Numbered from the stretch's first letter, positions 30,201 to 39,873 are shown. The stretch: 64,000 bases of DNA from Pseudomonadota bacterium (GCA_013285445.1 CP053448.1:2232001-2296000), one strand, 5' to 3'. The notes: generated by a model not told the origin, from the sequence alone. Translations and numbers: made by a program.

Positions 30201-30627
30201 CTGGGCGCACGGGACGGCGCCGGCTGCAGTGACCGAGAGGCCCGGTGAATTCGCGGGCCGGCGAGTGCTTTGCCTGGATGACGAGCCGGACGTGCTCGAC
30301 GGCATGCGCGCCATGCTGGAGCGATGGGGTTGCGAAGTACTGACCGCCACGGACCGCTCAGCAGCGGCCGGACAGATGGCCCATGAGCCGGCCCTGCTCA
30401 TCGTCGATTACCATCTGGACGGACAGGACAACGGCCTGGACGCCGCGCTGGCCCTGCGAGGAATTGCGGGTCGTACGGTGCCGGTGCTGGTGGTCACGGC
30501 CGATCGCGGCGATGCGCTGCAGCAGCGTGTTGCCGCGCTCGGGATTCGCCGCCTGCTCAAGCCGGTCAAGCCGGCTGCACTGCGCGCGGTCATGCGCCGC
30601 CTGCTCGACGAGGTCGGGGTGCGCTAG
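27226..30627 (+). CDS. crbS: CrbS-like hybrid sensor histidine kinase with symporter-like sensor domain
   Basis: 1133 residues. Residues 1 to about 490 form a 13-helix sodium:solute-symporter-like domain (FIAHRYGHSRPLAVTVTLAA, ENEDEADLRTARWLFPLYL). A PAS domain follows at about 610-720, then a coiled coil (MEQQVAERTRELNQAIEAL), HisKA with phosphorylatable His775 (AASHDLLQPLNAAR), HATPase with LVGNALRYTREGG, DSGPGI and GLGLGLAI, and a C-terminal receiver domain with Asp1061 (LLIVDYHL). This is the architecture of CrbS, which with CrbR switches on acetate scavenging. Divergent from the symporter operon; its TAG stop overlaps the convergent regulator's TAG. Confidence 0.9.
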   Translation: MFSPPLIAALSLAYVGLLFAIAWWGDRAAAVPLGPRTRAVIYSLSLAVYCTSWTFFGAVGSAVENGWLFATIYIGPVIVLIFGHDLMRRILHQSRTQRLTSIADFIAHRYGHSRPLAVTVTLAAVLGAIPYIALQLKAVTMGLVAISDEGHSGLSEQTLALLLALGLGVFSILFGARRLEASEHHRGMVLAIAFESLVKLVAFAAVGLWALFTILDGPFGLVERIGATPAYQELFLPSALPEGFWVQTLLAAAAILCLPRQFQVTFVENEDEADLRTARWLFPLYLLLFTLLVIPIALAGLERFGGGAYNADTFVLTLPMGDGQAWLTMLSFLGGFSAATGMVIVATVALATMVSNDLLVPLLLKLKSSQDRDFSQVVLNSRRLTIIGLATLAWLYYLVLQSTDRLAAIGLMSFAAVIHFAPALVAGVYWRLASREGALSGLLLGLTVWLMMIFLPSILEGWPAWLAIGLYRATMLGLALNVLALVLVSVWIRRRRPVLPRLLGSRGSSRPVTIGELRELTAGFIGRDRVDTAFASALPAELPDDEAPAGPELIGFTERLLSGCIGSASARTVLAAGLRRSGMQTDDALALLEQTSSAIQFNRDLLDATLDHISQGVSVVDADLRLVSWNRAYIELFDYPPGMVYIGRPVEELIRFNLQRWHGGTPLEIEDGVNRRMHHMRRRTPYVYERQHSNDRVIEIRGNPMPRGGYVTTYTDITGFKRTERELKQASATMEQQVAERTRELNQAIEALAVAKREAEAANESKSRFLAAASHDLLQPLNAARLFSSSLRESADRLPPEEANLSRRVDHSLSVAEDLLSALLDISRLDQGALQPRWSEFPVQVLLDKLERQFAALASRRELKLRLRPCRAWVHSDQKLLQRILANLVGNALRYTREGGVLVGCRRRGQHLVIEVWDSGPGIAEADRERVFDEFERLAGTDEPHFSDQGLGLGLAICQRISLMLESPLDLRSRVGAGSIFSVRVPTAEAGAWAHGTAPAAVTERPGEFAGRRVLCLDDEPDVLDGMRAMLERWGCEVLTATDRSAAAGQMAHEPALLIVDYHLDGQDNGLDAALALRGIAGRTVPVLVVTADRGDALQQRVAALGIRRLLKPVKPAALRAVMRRLLDEVGVR

Positions 30628-31292
30628 CGTTTCGAGTCCGGGTCGTCGAGTTCGCGCGGATGAACCTGCAGGCGATTGAGCAGGGTGACCGCCTGGGTGC
30701 GGTTGGACACTTCCAGCTTGCGCATGATGGCCGTCATGTGCGCCTTGACCGTCGCTTCCGTGATGTTGAGCTCCCAGGCGATCTGCTTGTTGAGCAGGCC
30801 CTCGCCGAGCATCAGCAGAATACGATACTGCTGCGGCGTGAGCTCGCCGATCCGGCGAACCAGTTCGGTCTCGTCACCGGTGGACTCCTGCGGCGAAAGC
30901 CCGGCCGGCACCCAGGTGTCACCCTCGAGCACGCAAGCGATGGCCTCAGCAATGGTCTCGGAGTCCGCTGACTTCGACAGGAATCCCGCCGCACCGTCAG
31001 CCAGGGCGCGCTGGATGATGCGGGCATCATCGTGGGCAGAGATCAGCAGCACGGGGATTTCCGGGTATCGACCCCGCAGCCAGGCCAGGGCCGACAGGCC
31101 GTGGCGTCCCGGCAGATGCAAATCAAGCAGGAGCAGGTCGAGCGCGGTGTCGTGCTCGAGCAGGGCCTGGAGCTGCTCGAAACTGGCTGCTTCGTAAACA
31201 CGGCAGTCAGGATGAAGACGGCACAGCGTTCCGACCAGCGCCTCCCGAAACAAGGGATGGTCGTCAACCACCACCATGCGCTCGACCTTCAT
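30624..31292 (-). CDS. crbR: CrbR-like LuxR-family response regulator
   Basis: 222 residues from the ATG at 31292 (MKVERMVVVDDHPLFREAL). Receiver domain about 1-120 with acidic pocket VVDDH, phosphoacceptor Asp57 (LLLLDLHLPG), Ser in LLISAHDD and Lys in FLSKSAD. A LuxR-type helix-turn-helix at about 150-212 has ELTPQQYRILLMLGEGLLNK, then NITEATVKAHMTAIMRKL. It is the partner of the convergent sensor kinase. It lies ten bases downstream of acs on the same strand, so it would be transcribed with its own predicted target. Confidence 0.9.
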   Translation of the reverse strand: MKVERMVVVDDHPLFREALVGTLCRLHPDCRVYEAASFEQLQALLEHDTALDLLLLDLHLPGRHGLSALAWLRGRYPEIPVLLISAHDDARIIQRALADGAAGFLSKSADSETIAEAIACVLEGDTWVPAGLSPQESTGDETELVRRIGELTPQQYRILLMLGEGLLNKQIAWELNITEATVKAHMTAIMRKLEVSNRTQAVTLLNRLQVHPRELDDPDSKR

Positions 31293-31302
31293 GCGCGGTC
31301 GG

Positions 31303-33264
<1,962 letters not shown>

Positions 33265-33360
33265 GTCGTACGTCCTCTTCGCCAATACTCAAGAAACGGT
33301 CGCTCTTCAGTGTCCATGAAGGCCGCGGAGATGTAAAGGCAGGGGCCCGCCAGGCGCATA

Positions 33361-33385
33361 CGACTTTGGTCTAGATCGACCAAAG
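33361..33385. promoter_or_regulatory. Palindromic candidate CrbR-type operator upstream of acs
   Basis: CTTTGGTC (33364-33371) and GACCAAAG (33378-33385) are exact inverted repeats separated by TAGATC. The site lies 97 bases from the acs start and 79 bases from the divergent porin start. Its left half is shared with the region between the symporter operon and the sensor kinase gene. Dyad symmetry suits a dimeric LuxR-type regulator. Assignment to CrbR is by context. Confidence 0.55.
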
Positions 33386-33463
33386 GCTAATTGCCCGACC
33401 GTCGCGCGCATCCAAGGATATACGCTGTTGAACCCATCCATCGATGTAAAGAGGGAGTGCCCT

Positions 33464-34858
33464 ATGTCCTGTCGACTGCAGCTCGCTACCGCAGAAGCGA
33501 AGAACCCGCCGCGCTGGCGCCGCAGATTGCTGGCGGTGTCCATTTCTATCGCCCTGGTGAACCCGGCACTGGCTGACGACGCCGACCGCGTCGCGGAACT
33601 GGAGCAACGGGTGGCCGAGCTGGAAGCCATGGTGCGCACACTGATCGACGAGCAACCCGAGCGACGGGCAGCCGGCGAGCGGCTGGAGCGGGTGGCCGAG
33701 GAGTCGAGGACCACGCGCGAGATGGTCGAAAGCATCCGGAGCCGCGCGGAGCCCGTGCTGGCTGCAGCCGAAGAGAAATCGTCCGGCCCGCAGTTCTATT
33801 ACGGTGGGTATCTGAAGGCAGACGCGATCGTCTCCGACTTCTCCGACGGGGAAGTGGCCGGTGGAAGCATCGGGCGTGATTTCCTGGTGCCCAGCACGAT
33901 TCCGGTCGGCGGCCAGGGCGAGGGCGCCGTGACTGACTTCCATGCCCGCCAGAGTCGCTTTAATTTCGGCGTTCGACACCAGGTCGACGCCAACAAACTG
34001 GGGGCCTTCATCGAATTCGATTTCCTGGCCACGCCCGGCGGCAACGAACGCGTCAGCAATTCCTATTCACCGCGCATGCGTCACGCCTTCGTGACCTGGA
34101 ATGACTGGTTGATCGGCCAGACCTGGAATACCTTCATGGATGTGGCCACCCTGCCCGAAAGCGTTGACTTCATTGGTCCCGCCGGCGCGACGAGTTTCGG
34201 GAGGCAGACCCAGATTCGTTACACCAAAAACAACTTCGCGATCGCGCTGGAAAACCCGGAAACGACCATCACACCGTTCGGCGGCGCCGGACGGATCGTC
34301 ACCGACGATCACCTGTTGCCGGAACTGGCCGCGCGCTACACCTGGAAGGGCGACTGGGGTCACGTCCAGCTCGGCGGCATGTTCCGGCAACTGTCCTATG
34401 AAAACAGGGCCGCCGGGATCGACGACACGACAAGCAGCTGGGGCCTGAGCCTGTCCGGAAAGTTCGCGCTCGGTCGTGACGATTTCCGCTGGATGGTCCA
34501 TCACGGCGACGGAATGGGCCGACATATCGGTCTGAACTTCGTCAACGCCGCCGTGCTGACCGGCAGCGGCGACCTCGAAGCGATCGGAACCACCGGCGGT
34601 TTTCTGGCCTACCGGCACTGGTGGAGCGACACATTGCGTTCAACCGCCGCCTTCGGCTACCTGGATGTCGACAACCCCGTGGAGTACACCGGCACGGGCG
34701 TCAACAGCAGCAACTGGAGCGGACAGATCAACCTGTTCTACACGCCCGTCGACTCGCTCAGCTTCGGCATCGAGTACCTGATGGCCGAGCGCGAGATCGA
34801 GTCCGGGGCAAGCGGTCGCCTCGATCGGGTCCAGTTCACCAGCAAGTACAGCTTCTAG
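33464..34858 (+). CDS. DcaP-family trimeric outer-membrane porin
   Basis: 464 residues from the ATG at 33464, with GAGGGAG seven bases upstream. Signal peptide to about residue 38 (ALADD), then a heptad coiled coil (VAELEQRVAELEAMVRTLI, about 42-70), then a barrel beginning FYYGGYLKADAIVSDF and ending FTSKYSF with terminal Phe. The coiled coil plus barrel, and the NTFMDVATLPESVDFIGPAG stretch, match the DcaP family of anion/dicarboxylate channels. Divergent from acs and sharing its promoter region, so it may bring acetate or related acids across the outer membrane. Confidence 0.85.
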   Translation: MSCRLQLATAEAKNPPRWRRRLLAVSISIALVNPALADDADRVAELEQRVAELEAMVRTLIDEQPERRAAGERLERVAEESRTTREMVESIRSRAEPVLAAAEEKSSGPQFYYGGYLKADAIVSDFSDGEVAGGSIGRDFLVPSTIPVGGQGEGAVTDFHARQSRFNFGVRHQVDANKLGAFIEFDFLATPGGNERVSNSYSPRMRHAFVTWNDWLIGQTWNTFMDVATLPESVDFIGPAGATSFGRQTQIRYTKNNFAIALENPETTITPFGGAGRIVTDDHLLPELAARYTWKGDWGHVQLGGMFRQLSYENRAAGIDDTTSSWGLSLSGKFALGRDDFRWMVHHGDGMGRHIGLNFVNAAVLTGSGDLEAIGTTGGFLAYRHWWSDTLRSTAAFGYLDVDNPVEYTGTGVNSSNWSGQINLFYTPVDSLSFGIEYLMAEREIESGASGRLDRVQFTSKYSF

Positions 34859-34859
34859 T

Positions 34860-35018
34860 CCGCATTATTCATGAATCGCCGCGATGATTGCGCAGGGGAT
34901 TGTTCGCACAGCGGATTTTCCGACCGAGCGGAATACCAGGCTGTATTTCCGAGGGAGGAAAATCCGCTGTGCGGACAAGGCGCAAGCAAGGGCGCGAGTG
35001 AGTTCATGAATAATGCGG
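34860..35018. mobile_element. MITE-like palindromic element
   Basis: 159 bases bounded by a perfect 16-base terminal inverted repeat CCGCATTATTCATGAA (34860-34875) and its complement (35003-35018). Inside, a second inverted pair, CGCACAGCGGATTTTCC (34906-34922) and its complement at 34957-34973, makes almost the whole element one imperfect palindrome. It begins one base after the porin stop codon. It has no coding capacity and no clear target-site duplication. Consistent with a non-autonomous, IS-derived element. Confidence 0.65.
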
Positions 35019-35101
35019 GCGAGTGGGCCATGCGGCTAATTAGGTAACGCTCAGAGCCGCTGTGCTGGTGCGAATCAAGGCGCAGTGGGCCATCCCGGCT
35101 G

Positions 35102-35125
35102 CGGCGGCTCCAGGCGGAGCCGCCG
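35102..35125. terminator. Strong hairpin, possible terminator between convergent genes
   Basis: CGGCGGCTCC (35102-35111) pairs perfectly with GGAGCCGCCG (35116-35125) around a 4-base loop. On the plus strand it is followed by the modestly T-rich TCTCTTCATT, so it could terminate porin transcription; on the minus strand there is no T-tract. It lies ten bases beyond the 3' end of prpE. Confidence 0.4.
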
Positions 35126-35134
35126 TCTCTTCAT

Positions 35135-37024
35135 TCAGGCCTCATCGCGTAAGCTCAAGCGAATCTCGTCCAGGATGGCCGGATCGTCGATCGTCGAGGG
35201 AACTGCAGGTGAATCGCCGTTGGCCAGCTCTCGCAAGCTGCGTCGCAGGATCTTTCCCGAGCGCGTCTTGGGCAGGCGCTTTACCACGACCGCGCGCCTG
35301 AAGCAGGCCACCGCGCCGAGTTCTGCCCGAACCCGGGCGATCAGCTCGCTGCATACCTCGGCATCGGACTGGCGGCAGCCGTCCTTGAGCACGACCAGAC
35401 CGAGCGGAACCTCTCCCTTGAGTTCGTCGTCGACGCCGAATACGGCGCATTCGGCCACGGCCGGGTGTGCGGCCACGATTTCCTCCATCTCGCCAGTCGA
35501 CAGGCGATGACCGGCAACGTTGATGACATCGTCGGTACGGCCCATGACGAAGACGTTGCCTTCGGCATCCAGGTAGCCCCCGTCGCCGGTCAGGTAGTAG
35601 CCGGGATAGGTTGCGAGATAGGCCTGACGGAAGCGGTCCGGATCGCGCCAGATTCCAAGCAGACAGCCGGGCGGAAGCGGCTGGCGAATGCAGATCGACC
35701 CCTGCTGGCCGACCGGGCAGGGGCCGCCGTTGCGATCGACGATCTCTATGCCGAAGCCGGGCGTCGGCCGCCCGGCCGATCCGGGGCGCACCGGAAACTC
35801 CGTCAGCCCGACTGGATTGCATGCGACCGCCCAGCCGGTTTCCGTTTGCCACCAGTGATCGAAGACCGGCAAACCGCAGCGCTCGCGCAGCCAATCGTAG
35901 GTGGGCGGATCCAGCCGCTCTCCGGCGAGAAACAGGCGCTTGAGCGCGCCGAGATCGTGACCGGCCATCAGTCGCCCTTCGGGGTCTTCCTTCTTGATCG
36001 CCCGAAATGCCGTCGGCGCGGTAAACATCGCGGTTACCCGATGCTCGGCCATCACTCGCCAGAACGCGCCGGCATCCGGCGTGCGAACCGGCTTGCCCTC
36101 GAACAGGATCGAAGTGCAGCCATAGAGCAGCGGCGCATAAACGATGTAGGAGTGCCCGACCACCCAGCCGACATCGGAGGCTGCCCAGAAGACCTCGCCC
36201 GGTCGCATGCCGTAGACCACCTCCATGCTGTAGTGCATTGCCACCGCGTGCCCACCGTGATCGCGCACGACCCCCTTGGGCTTGCCGGTTGTGCCGGAGG
36301 TATACAGGATGTAGAGCGGATCGCACCCGCGCACGGCCACGGCCTTGGCCATGGAGGCGGCCTGCTCGAGCGTCTGCCAGTCATGGTCTCGCCCGGGCTG
36401 CATCTGCGCCTTGGCCTGCGGGCGCTGGACAATGACCACTGCCTCCGGCTGGTGGGTGGAACGCTTCAGGGCCTGGTCGAGCAGCGGCTTGTATTCGATC
36501 ACCCGATCGACTTCAATTCCGCAGGAGGCCGACAGCACCACGCGCGGACGGGCGTCGTCGATGCGCACGGCCAGCTCGTGGGGCGCAAAGCCACCGAACA
36601 CAACGGAGTGGATGGCGCCCAGGCGCGCACAAGCCAGCATGCCGACGACCGCCTCGGGAATCATTGGCATGTAGATCACCACCCGGTCGCCCCTGGCCAC
36701 GCCCAGCTCGCTAAGTGCCCCGGCCATGCGCGCGACCCGATCGGTGAGTTGGGAATAGCTCAGGGATCGACAGCTGCCGGTCACCGGCGAGTCGTGAATC
36801 AGGGCCGTCTGGTCACCCCGCCCGGCCGCCACCTGGGCGTCCAGGGCCAGCCAGGCGGTGTTGAGCTCACCGTCGGCGAACCATTGCATTCCGCCGGCCT
36901 CGTTCGGTTCATGGCCACGGGTCGGCGGCCGGAACCACCGGATGCGCCGGGCCTGTTCCAGCCAGTAGCCGTCGGGATCACGGCGCGCGTATTCGAAGTG
37001 CTGCGGGTAGATGGATTCATACAT
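35135..37024 (-). CDS. prpE: Propionyl-CoA synthetase-like acyl-CoA ligase
   Basis: 629 residues. AMP-forming acyl-CoA synthetase with YTSGTTGKPKGVVRDHGGHAV, FDHWWQTETGWAVAC, VFVMGRTDDVINVAGHRLS and C-terminal [11 protein letters not shown] with Lys591. Compared with acs it carries the shorter N-terminus and SCGIEVDRVIEYKPLLDQAL typical of PrpE. Expected to activate propionate, possibly also acetate. No methylcitrate-cycle genes are nearby. It follows the SQR/DUF1641/IscU-like genes on the same strand after 33 bases, so cotranscription is possible. Confidence 0.88.
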   Translation of the reverse strand: MYESIYPQHFEYARRDPDGYWLEQARRIRWFRPPTRGHEPNEAGGMQWFADGELNTAWLALDAQVAAGRGDQTALIHDSPVTGSCRSLSYSQLTDRVARMAGALSELGVARGDRVVIYMPMIPEAVVGMLACARLGAIHSVVFGGFAPHELAVRIDDARPRVVLSASCGIEVDRVIEYKPLLDQALKRSTHQPEAVVIVQRPQAKAQMQPGRDHDWQTLEQAASMAKAVAVRGCDPLYILYTSGTTGKPKGVVRDHGGHAVAMHYSMEVVYGMRPGEVFWAASDVGWVVGHSYIVYAPLLYGCTSILFEGKPVRTPDAGAFWRVMAEHRVTAMFTAPTAFRAIKKEDPEGRLMAGHDLGALKRLFLAGERLDPPTYDWLRERCGLPVFDHWWQTETGWAVACNPVGLTEFPVRPGSAGRPTPGFGIEIVDRNGGPCPVGQQGSICIRQPLPPGCLLGIWRDPDRFRQAYLATYPGYYLTGDGGYLDAEGNVFVMGRTDDVINVAGHRLSTGEMEEIVAAHPAVAECAVFGVDDELKGEVPLGLVVLKDGCRQSDAEVCSELIARVRAELGAVACFRRAVVVKRLPKTRSGKILRRSLRELANGDSPAVPSTIDDPAILDEIRLSLRDEA

Positions 37025-37044
37025 GGATTCGGCCTGTGGGATTG

Positions 37045-37063
37045 GACTGACTGGCCGTCAGTC
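37045..37063. repeat. Inverted repeat at the IscU-like/prpE junction
   Basis: GACTGAC (37045-37051) and GTCAGTC (37057-37063) flank TGGCC; GTGGGA and TCCCAC extend the symmetry outside. It covers the stop codon of the IscU-like gene and lies 20 bases upstream of prpE. A hairpin here could attenuate or process the transcript; there is no T-tract. Confidence 0.45.
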
Positions 37064-37537
37064 TCCCACCGACCTGTTCGGCTCGCAATTCGACCTTTGG
37101 CTGTCAGCGGCCGCCTGTTCCATGGCCATGAACGGAAGCAGAACCGAATCATGGCGCGCCGGAAAATTGCGGGCCGGAGACAGCATCTCCAGCTTCTCCC
37201 AGCCTTCCGGAAAGTTCGGTTCTGTCCCTGAAAGCAGCTGCTTGAGAACCGCCCCGGCTCTTGCAATCTGCACCGGCGTCTGACCGATGGCGGCAGCCAC
37301 AAGAATGGCCGTCGACGCCATGGTCAGCGTGCAGGCGCGGGTCCGCCAGCCCAGCTCGGCAACCACGCCACCGGCCCAGTTCACGTCAAGCGTCAGAACA
37401 CTGCCGCAAATCGCCCCTCGGCAGGTCACCGTGCTGTCGGGGTCGGTCAGCCGTTTGTCGCTGCGCACACGCGCTGCCCATCCGCGGACCCGTCTCTGAT
37501 AGAGCGCTTCGAGCGTGGCATCTCTGCCCCGCGCCAT
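37058..37537 (-). CDS. IscU/NifU-like iron-sulfur scaffold homologue with altered ligands
   Basis: 159 residues from the ATG at 37537, one base after the DUF1641 stop. The fold signature is visible: LYQRRVRGWAARV, then CRGAICGSVLTLDV and WRTRACTLTMASTAIL, corresponding to the first two cysteine regions of IscU (CGD and GCG-x-A-x-A-S). The third region, usually containing Cys before LLP, reads FPARHDSVLLPFMAME with Ser instead of Cys, and the Asp after the first Cys is Ser. Two canonical residues are therefore missing. It may bind sulfur or protein partners rather than build clusters. Cotranscribed with the SQR-like flavoprotein. Confidence 0.7.
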   Translation of the reverse strand: MARGRDATLEALYQRRVRGWAARVRSDKRLTDPDSTVTCRGAICGSVLTLDVNWAGGVVAELGWRTRACTLTMASTAILVAAAIGQTPVQIARAGAVLKQLLSGTEPNFPEGWEKLEMLSPARNFPARHDSVLLPFMAMEQAAADSQRSNCEPNRSVGD

Positions 37538-37538
37538 A

Positions 37539-37973
37539 CTAATCCTCGGCAGGCGCGGCCTGTCGCCCCAGAACGGAAAGGAACTGCAGCGCAAAGTGCA
37601 GGCCACGGCGCACGTCTTCGTCTCTGGCTGCGCGAATCAGGCCGATCAGTGAAGGAACCGGCTTGCGGGCGGCTTCATTGCGCGCGTATCGTGTCGCGTT
37701 GCTCAGCATCCAGGCGTTTGCAACCAGGTCTTCGTAGCCGGCCATCATCTTCTCGATCATGGCTTCATCGGCCATGTCCACACCGTCCGATGCCAGCGAC
37801 AGGAGATCGATCACATTATGAAAGCGCCTGCCCTGGATCAGCGGCGCAATCTTGTCCGCCAGCTCGATCAGGCCTTCTTCAGTCGCAGCATCGGAGAAGG
37901 CACTTTCCTTGCCCAGGCGCTCCAGAAGAGACTGCTCTTCGCCGCTTTCCGTTTCAGTGTCAAGATTCGCCAT
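37539..37973 (-). CDS. DUF1641 protein
   Basis: 144 residues from the ATG at 37973. Mostly helical, with TEEGLIELADKIAPLIQGRR, FHNVIDLLSLASDGVDMAD and a C-terminal VPSLIGLIRAARDEDVRRGL, the pattern of DUF1641. This family is encoded beside sulfide:quinone oxidoreductase-like flavoproteins and some formate dehydrogenases and is thought to be an accessory or membrane-docking subunit. It sits 34 bases after the SQR-like gene and one base before the IscU-like gene. Confidence 0.85.
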   Translation of the reverse strand: MANLDTETESGEEQSLLERLGKESAFSDAATEEGLIELADKIAPLIQGRRFHNVIDLLSLASDGVDMADEAMIEKMMAGYEDLVANAWMLSNATRYARNEAARKPVPSLIGLIRAARDEDVRRGLHFALQFLSVLGRQAAPAED

Positions 37974-38007
37974 AACGCGTATTCCTGTATCGAAGAGATT
38001 CCCTGGC

Positions 38008-39198
38008 TCAGACGATGCCGCGAGCCACGGACCAATAGATGCCGCGATTGAACGCCTTGCGAAGCAAACCACCGACCTTGGTCGGCGGTGTCGGATGCAC
38101 GTCTTCGTCGTAGTCGTACCACAGCGGCATTCCGACCTCGAGCCCCATCTGCGCGACGGCCTGAACCTTGCCGTCATAGGCCGCCACCGTGCGGCCAATG
38201 CGCAAATCCCCGGCGATGTTGTTGGCGATGACGGGGGCCTGGTTATGACAGGAGCCGCCCGCCTTGCTGATCGGCAGGTCGACGGTATCACCCATGACAT
38301 AGGCGTTCGGGAAGCCTTCCAGCTGCAGGGTGGCGCGATCGGTTGGCAGCCAGCCCTCGTTGTTCGGAGCTTGCGAGACGCCGCATTGAAGCACGGCATC
38401 CACGGCCCGGATCGGCGGCGTCGACATCAGAATGTCGAAGGGCTCTTCTTCCCCTTCTTCGGAAATCGCGATCTTCTTTTCAGGGTCAACCGCCGCAAGC
38501 GTGAAGCCGCGCTTGTACTTGATGTCCTTGCTTTCCAGAATGGGCGGCATGACATCACATACTTCCTGCTGCAGGAACAGACAGTTGCGCAGGAGCTGGG
38601 AGACGGTCGGATAGGTATAGACGATTTCGACCTGCTCGCGCACGCCCTTGCGCCGCAGATACTCATCGAGCATCAGGGTTGTCTCCACCGGCGCGATGCC
38701 GCACTGATGCGGCACGTTCGGCGTTTTGGGAAAATTCACCGTAATGAATACGCGCCCTTTCTCAAAGTGGCGCAGCTTGTCGGCCAGCTGCCGGGCGGGA
38801 TCATGCTGGTAGAAATAGTCGCCGGCCTCTTTCAGGCCTTCAATCCGCTCCGGTGCCGGAACGCAGCCGGTCGAGACGACGATATAGTCATAGCCGATGG
38901 TCTGACCGCTCGCGGTTCTGACCGTCGAGCCGGAAAAATCGAACTCGGTCACTTTGTCGACCCGGAATTCGATTTCCGGGCGCAGCAGGGTGTGCTGTTT
39001 TCGGCGCAGCTCGCCTTCGAAGAACATGTCGAAAGCCACGTACATGAAAGCCGGCTTGTAGTAATGCCAGGGGCTGTCCGAAAGCAGGGAAACCTTGACC
39101 TTTCCGGAAGCGACTTCCGGATAGAGCTTGGCAACGAGGCTATTGGCGGTCATGGTGCCGCCGATTCCTCCGCCGACGACCAGTATGTGCTTCGCCAT
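38008..39198 (-). CDS. Sulfide:quinone oxidoreductase-like flavoprotein
   Basis: 396 residues from the ATG at 39198, which has GAGAGG seven bases upstream; in-frame ATGs at 39204 and 39213 are alternatives. N-terminal Rossmann motif HILVVGGGIGGTMTANSLV, second dinucleotide-binding region near 105-112 and FAD-binding AYVMGDTVDLPISKAG at about 299-314. Cys112, Cys166 and Cys317 lie at places comparable to the redox cysteines of SQR. Expected to oxidise sulfide and pass electrons to quinone at the inner membrane. Heads a gene cluster with DUF1641 and an IscU-like protein. Confidence 0.85.
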   Translation of the reverse strand: MAKHILVVGGGIGGTMTANSLVAKLYPEVASGKVKVSLLSDSPWHYYKPAFMYVAFDMFFEGELRRKQHTLLRPEIEFRVDKVTEFDFSGSTVRTASGQTIGYDYIVVSTGCVPAPERIEGLKEAGDYFYQHDPARQLADKLRHFEKGRVFITVNFPKTPNVPHQCGIAPVETTLMLDEYLRRKGVREQVEIVYTYPTVSQLLRNCLFLQQEVCDVMPPILESKDIKYKRGFTLAAVDPEKKIAISEEGEEEPFDILMSTPPIRAVDAVLQCGVSQAPNNEGWLPTDRATLQLEGFPNAYVMGDTVDLPISKAGGSCHNQAPVIANNIAGDLRIGRTVAAYDGKVQAVAQMGLEVGMPLWYDYDEDVHPTPPTKVGGLLRKAFNRGIYWSVARGIV

Positions 39199-39226
39199 GG
39201 CCATTCCTCTCATTAATGGGGCTTTG

Positions 39227-39239
39227 ATTGTTTTACAAT
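39227..39239. promoter_or_regulatory. Candidate operator in the SQR/regulator divergent region
   Basis: ATTGT-TTT-ACAAT (39227-39239) is a perfect inverted repeat, flanked by TGAT and ATCA four-base words that extend partial symmetry. It lies 29 bases upstream of the SQR-like start and about 90 bases before the divergent winged-helix regulator, in the only AT-rich stretch of the interval. A site for that regulator is the simplest reading; the outer TTGAT/ATCAG words also faintly resemble an FNR box. Confidence 0.4.
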
Positions 39240-39326
39240 ATCAGTCACAACCCGGTTTAGCCATGTGGTTTTCCGGGATTTTTCCGGCAACCTTTCCAGA
39301 ATGGAAACGACAGCAGTCTGCTCGAA

Positions 39327-39818
39327 TTGACGCAAGATTCATCATCAAGAAAACCAGAAGCCGACAGCGCACTGTCGGAAGCAATGCGCGCGGCCATCCG
39401 TTCCGAGGTCCAGGATCAGATCATCGAATGCCTCAATCGCTTCTATGCGATGGAAACCGGGATGTGGGGCAAGCCCGTTGACTGCCTGATCATTCGCACC
39501 GTTGTACAGAGCCACCTGCAAGGCCGACTCTATGACCTGTCCGCTTTGGCCGCCGCGCTTGATTTGCCGATTGCGACCGTGCACAGAAAGGTCAGTGAAT
39601 CGGTTACGGCGGGCTATCTGAAACGCAAAGCGGTCGGCAAATCCGTTTACGTTGCACCAACCGAACAGACCTGCGCCAGGCTGGATCGATCCTTTGAATC
39701 GATGGTCTCGACGCTGCGACGCCTGTATCAGAGTCCGAATCTTTTCAGCGACGGCACGCATGAAGAGTCAGCGCAGGCCAGTCACGACCGTCCCGGCAAA
39801 TCCCGCGGGGCCGGCTGA
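39327..39818 (+). CDS. Winged-helix (MarR-like) transcriptional regulator
   Basis: Up to 163 residues from a TTG at 39327; an ATG at 39384 gives 144 residues and is equally plausible since no clear ribosome-binding site decides. The middle contains a winged helix: LYDLSALAAALDLPIATVHR, then KVSESVTAGYLKRKAVGKSV. It is divergent from the SQR-like cluster and is the natural candidate regulator of it. No cysteine pair or metal motif marks a clear sensor site. Confidence 0.65.
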   Translation: MTQDSSSRKPEADSALSEAMRAAIRSEVQDQIIECLNRFYAMETGMWGKPVDCLIIRTVVQSHLQGRLYDLSALAAALDLPIATVHRKVSESVTAGYLKRKAVGKSVYVAPTEQTCARLDRSFESMVSTLRRLYQSPNLFSDGTHEESAQASHDRPGKSRGAG

Positions 39819-39855
39819 AGGCCCGCATCCCGTTCTTCAACACTTCGCGAACCCG

Positions 39856-39873
39856 TTGCAGCCCGGGCTGCAA
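39856..39873. promoter_or_regulatory. 18-bp perfect palindrome upstream of the partner-switch/Mla operon
   Basis: TTGCAGCCCGGGCTGCAA is an uninterrupted palindrome located 38 bases after the regulator stop and 77 bases before the probable ATG (39933) of the phosphatase gene. TACAAT at 39904-39909 is a possible -10 element between them, without a good -35. It could be an operator or a hairpin ending the preceding transcript; no T-tract follows. Confidence 0.4.

Noticed and set aside
37045..37063. Intrinsic terminator after the IscU-like gene
   Set aside because: The hairpin has no T-tract on the transcribed strand, so it was listed only as an inverted repeat.
35465..37231. 588-codon open frame opposite prpE
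   Set aside because: Fully antisense to a complete acyl-CoA synthetase with all motifs; it arises from high GC third positions.
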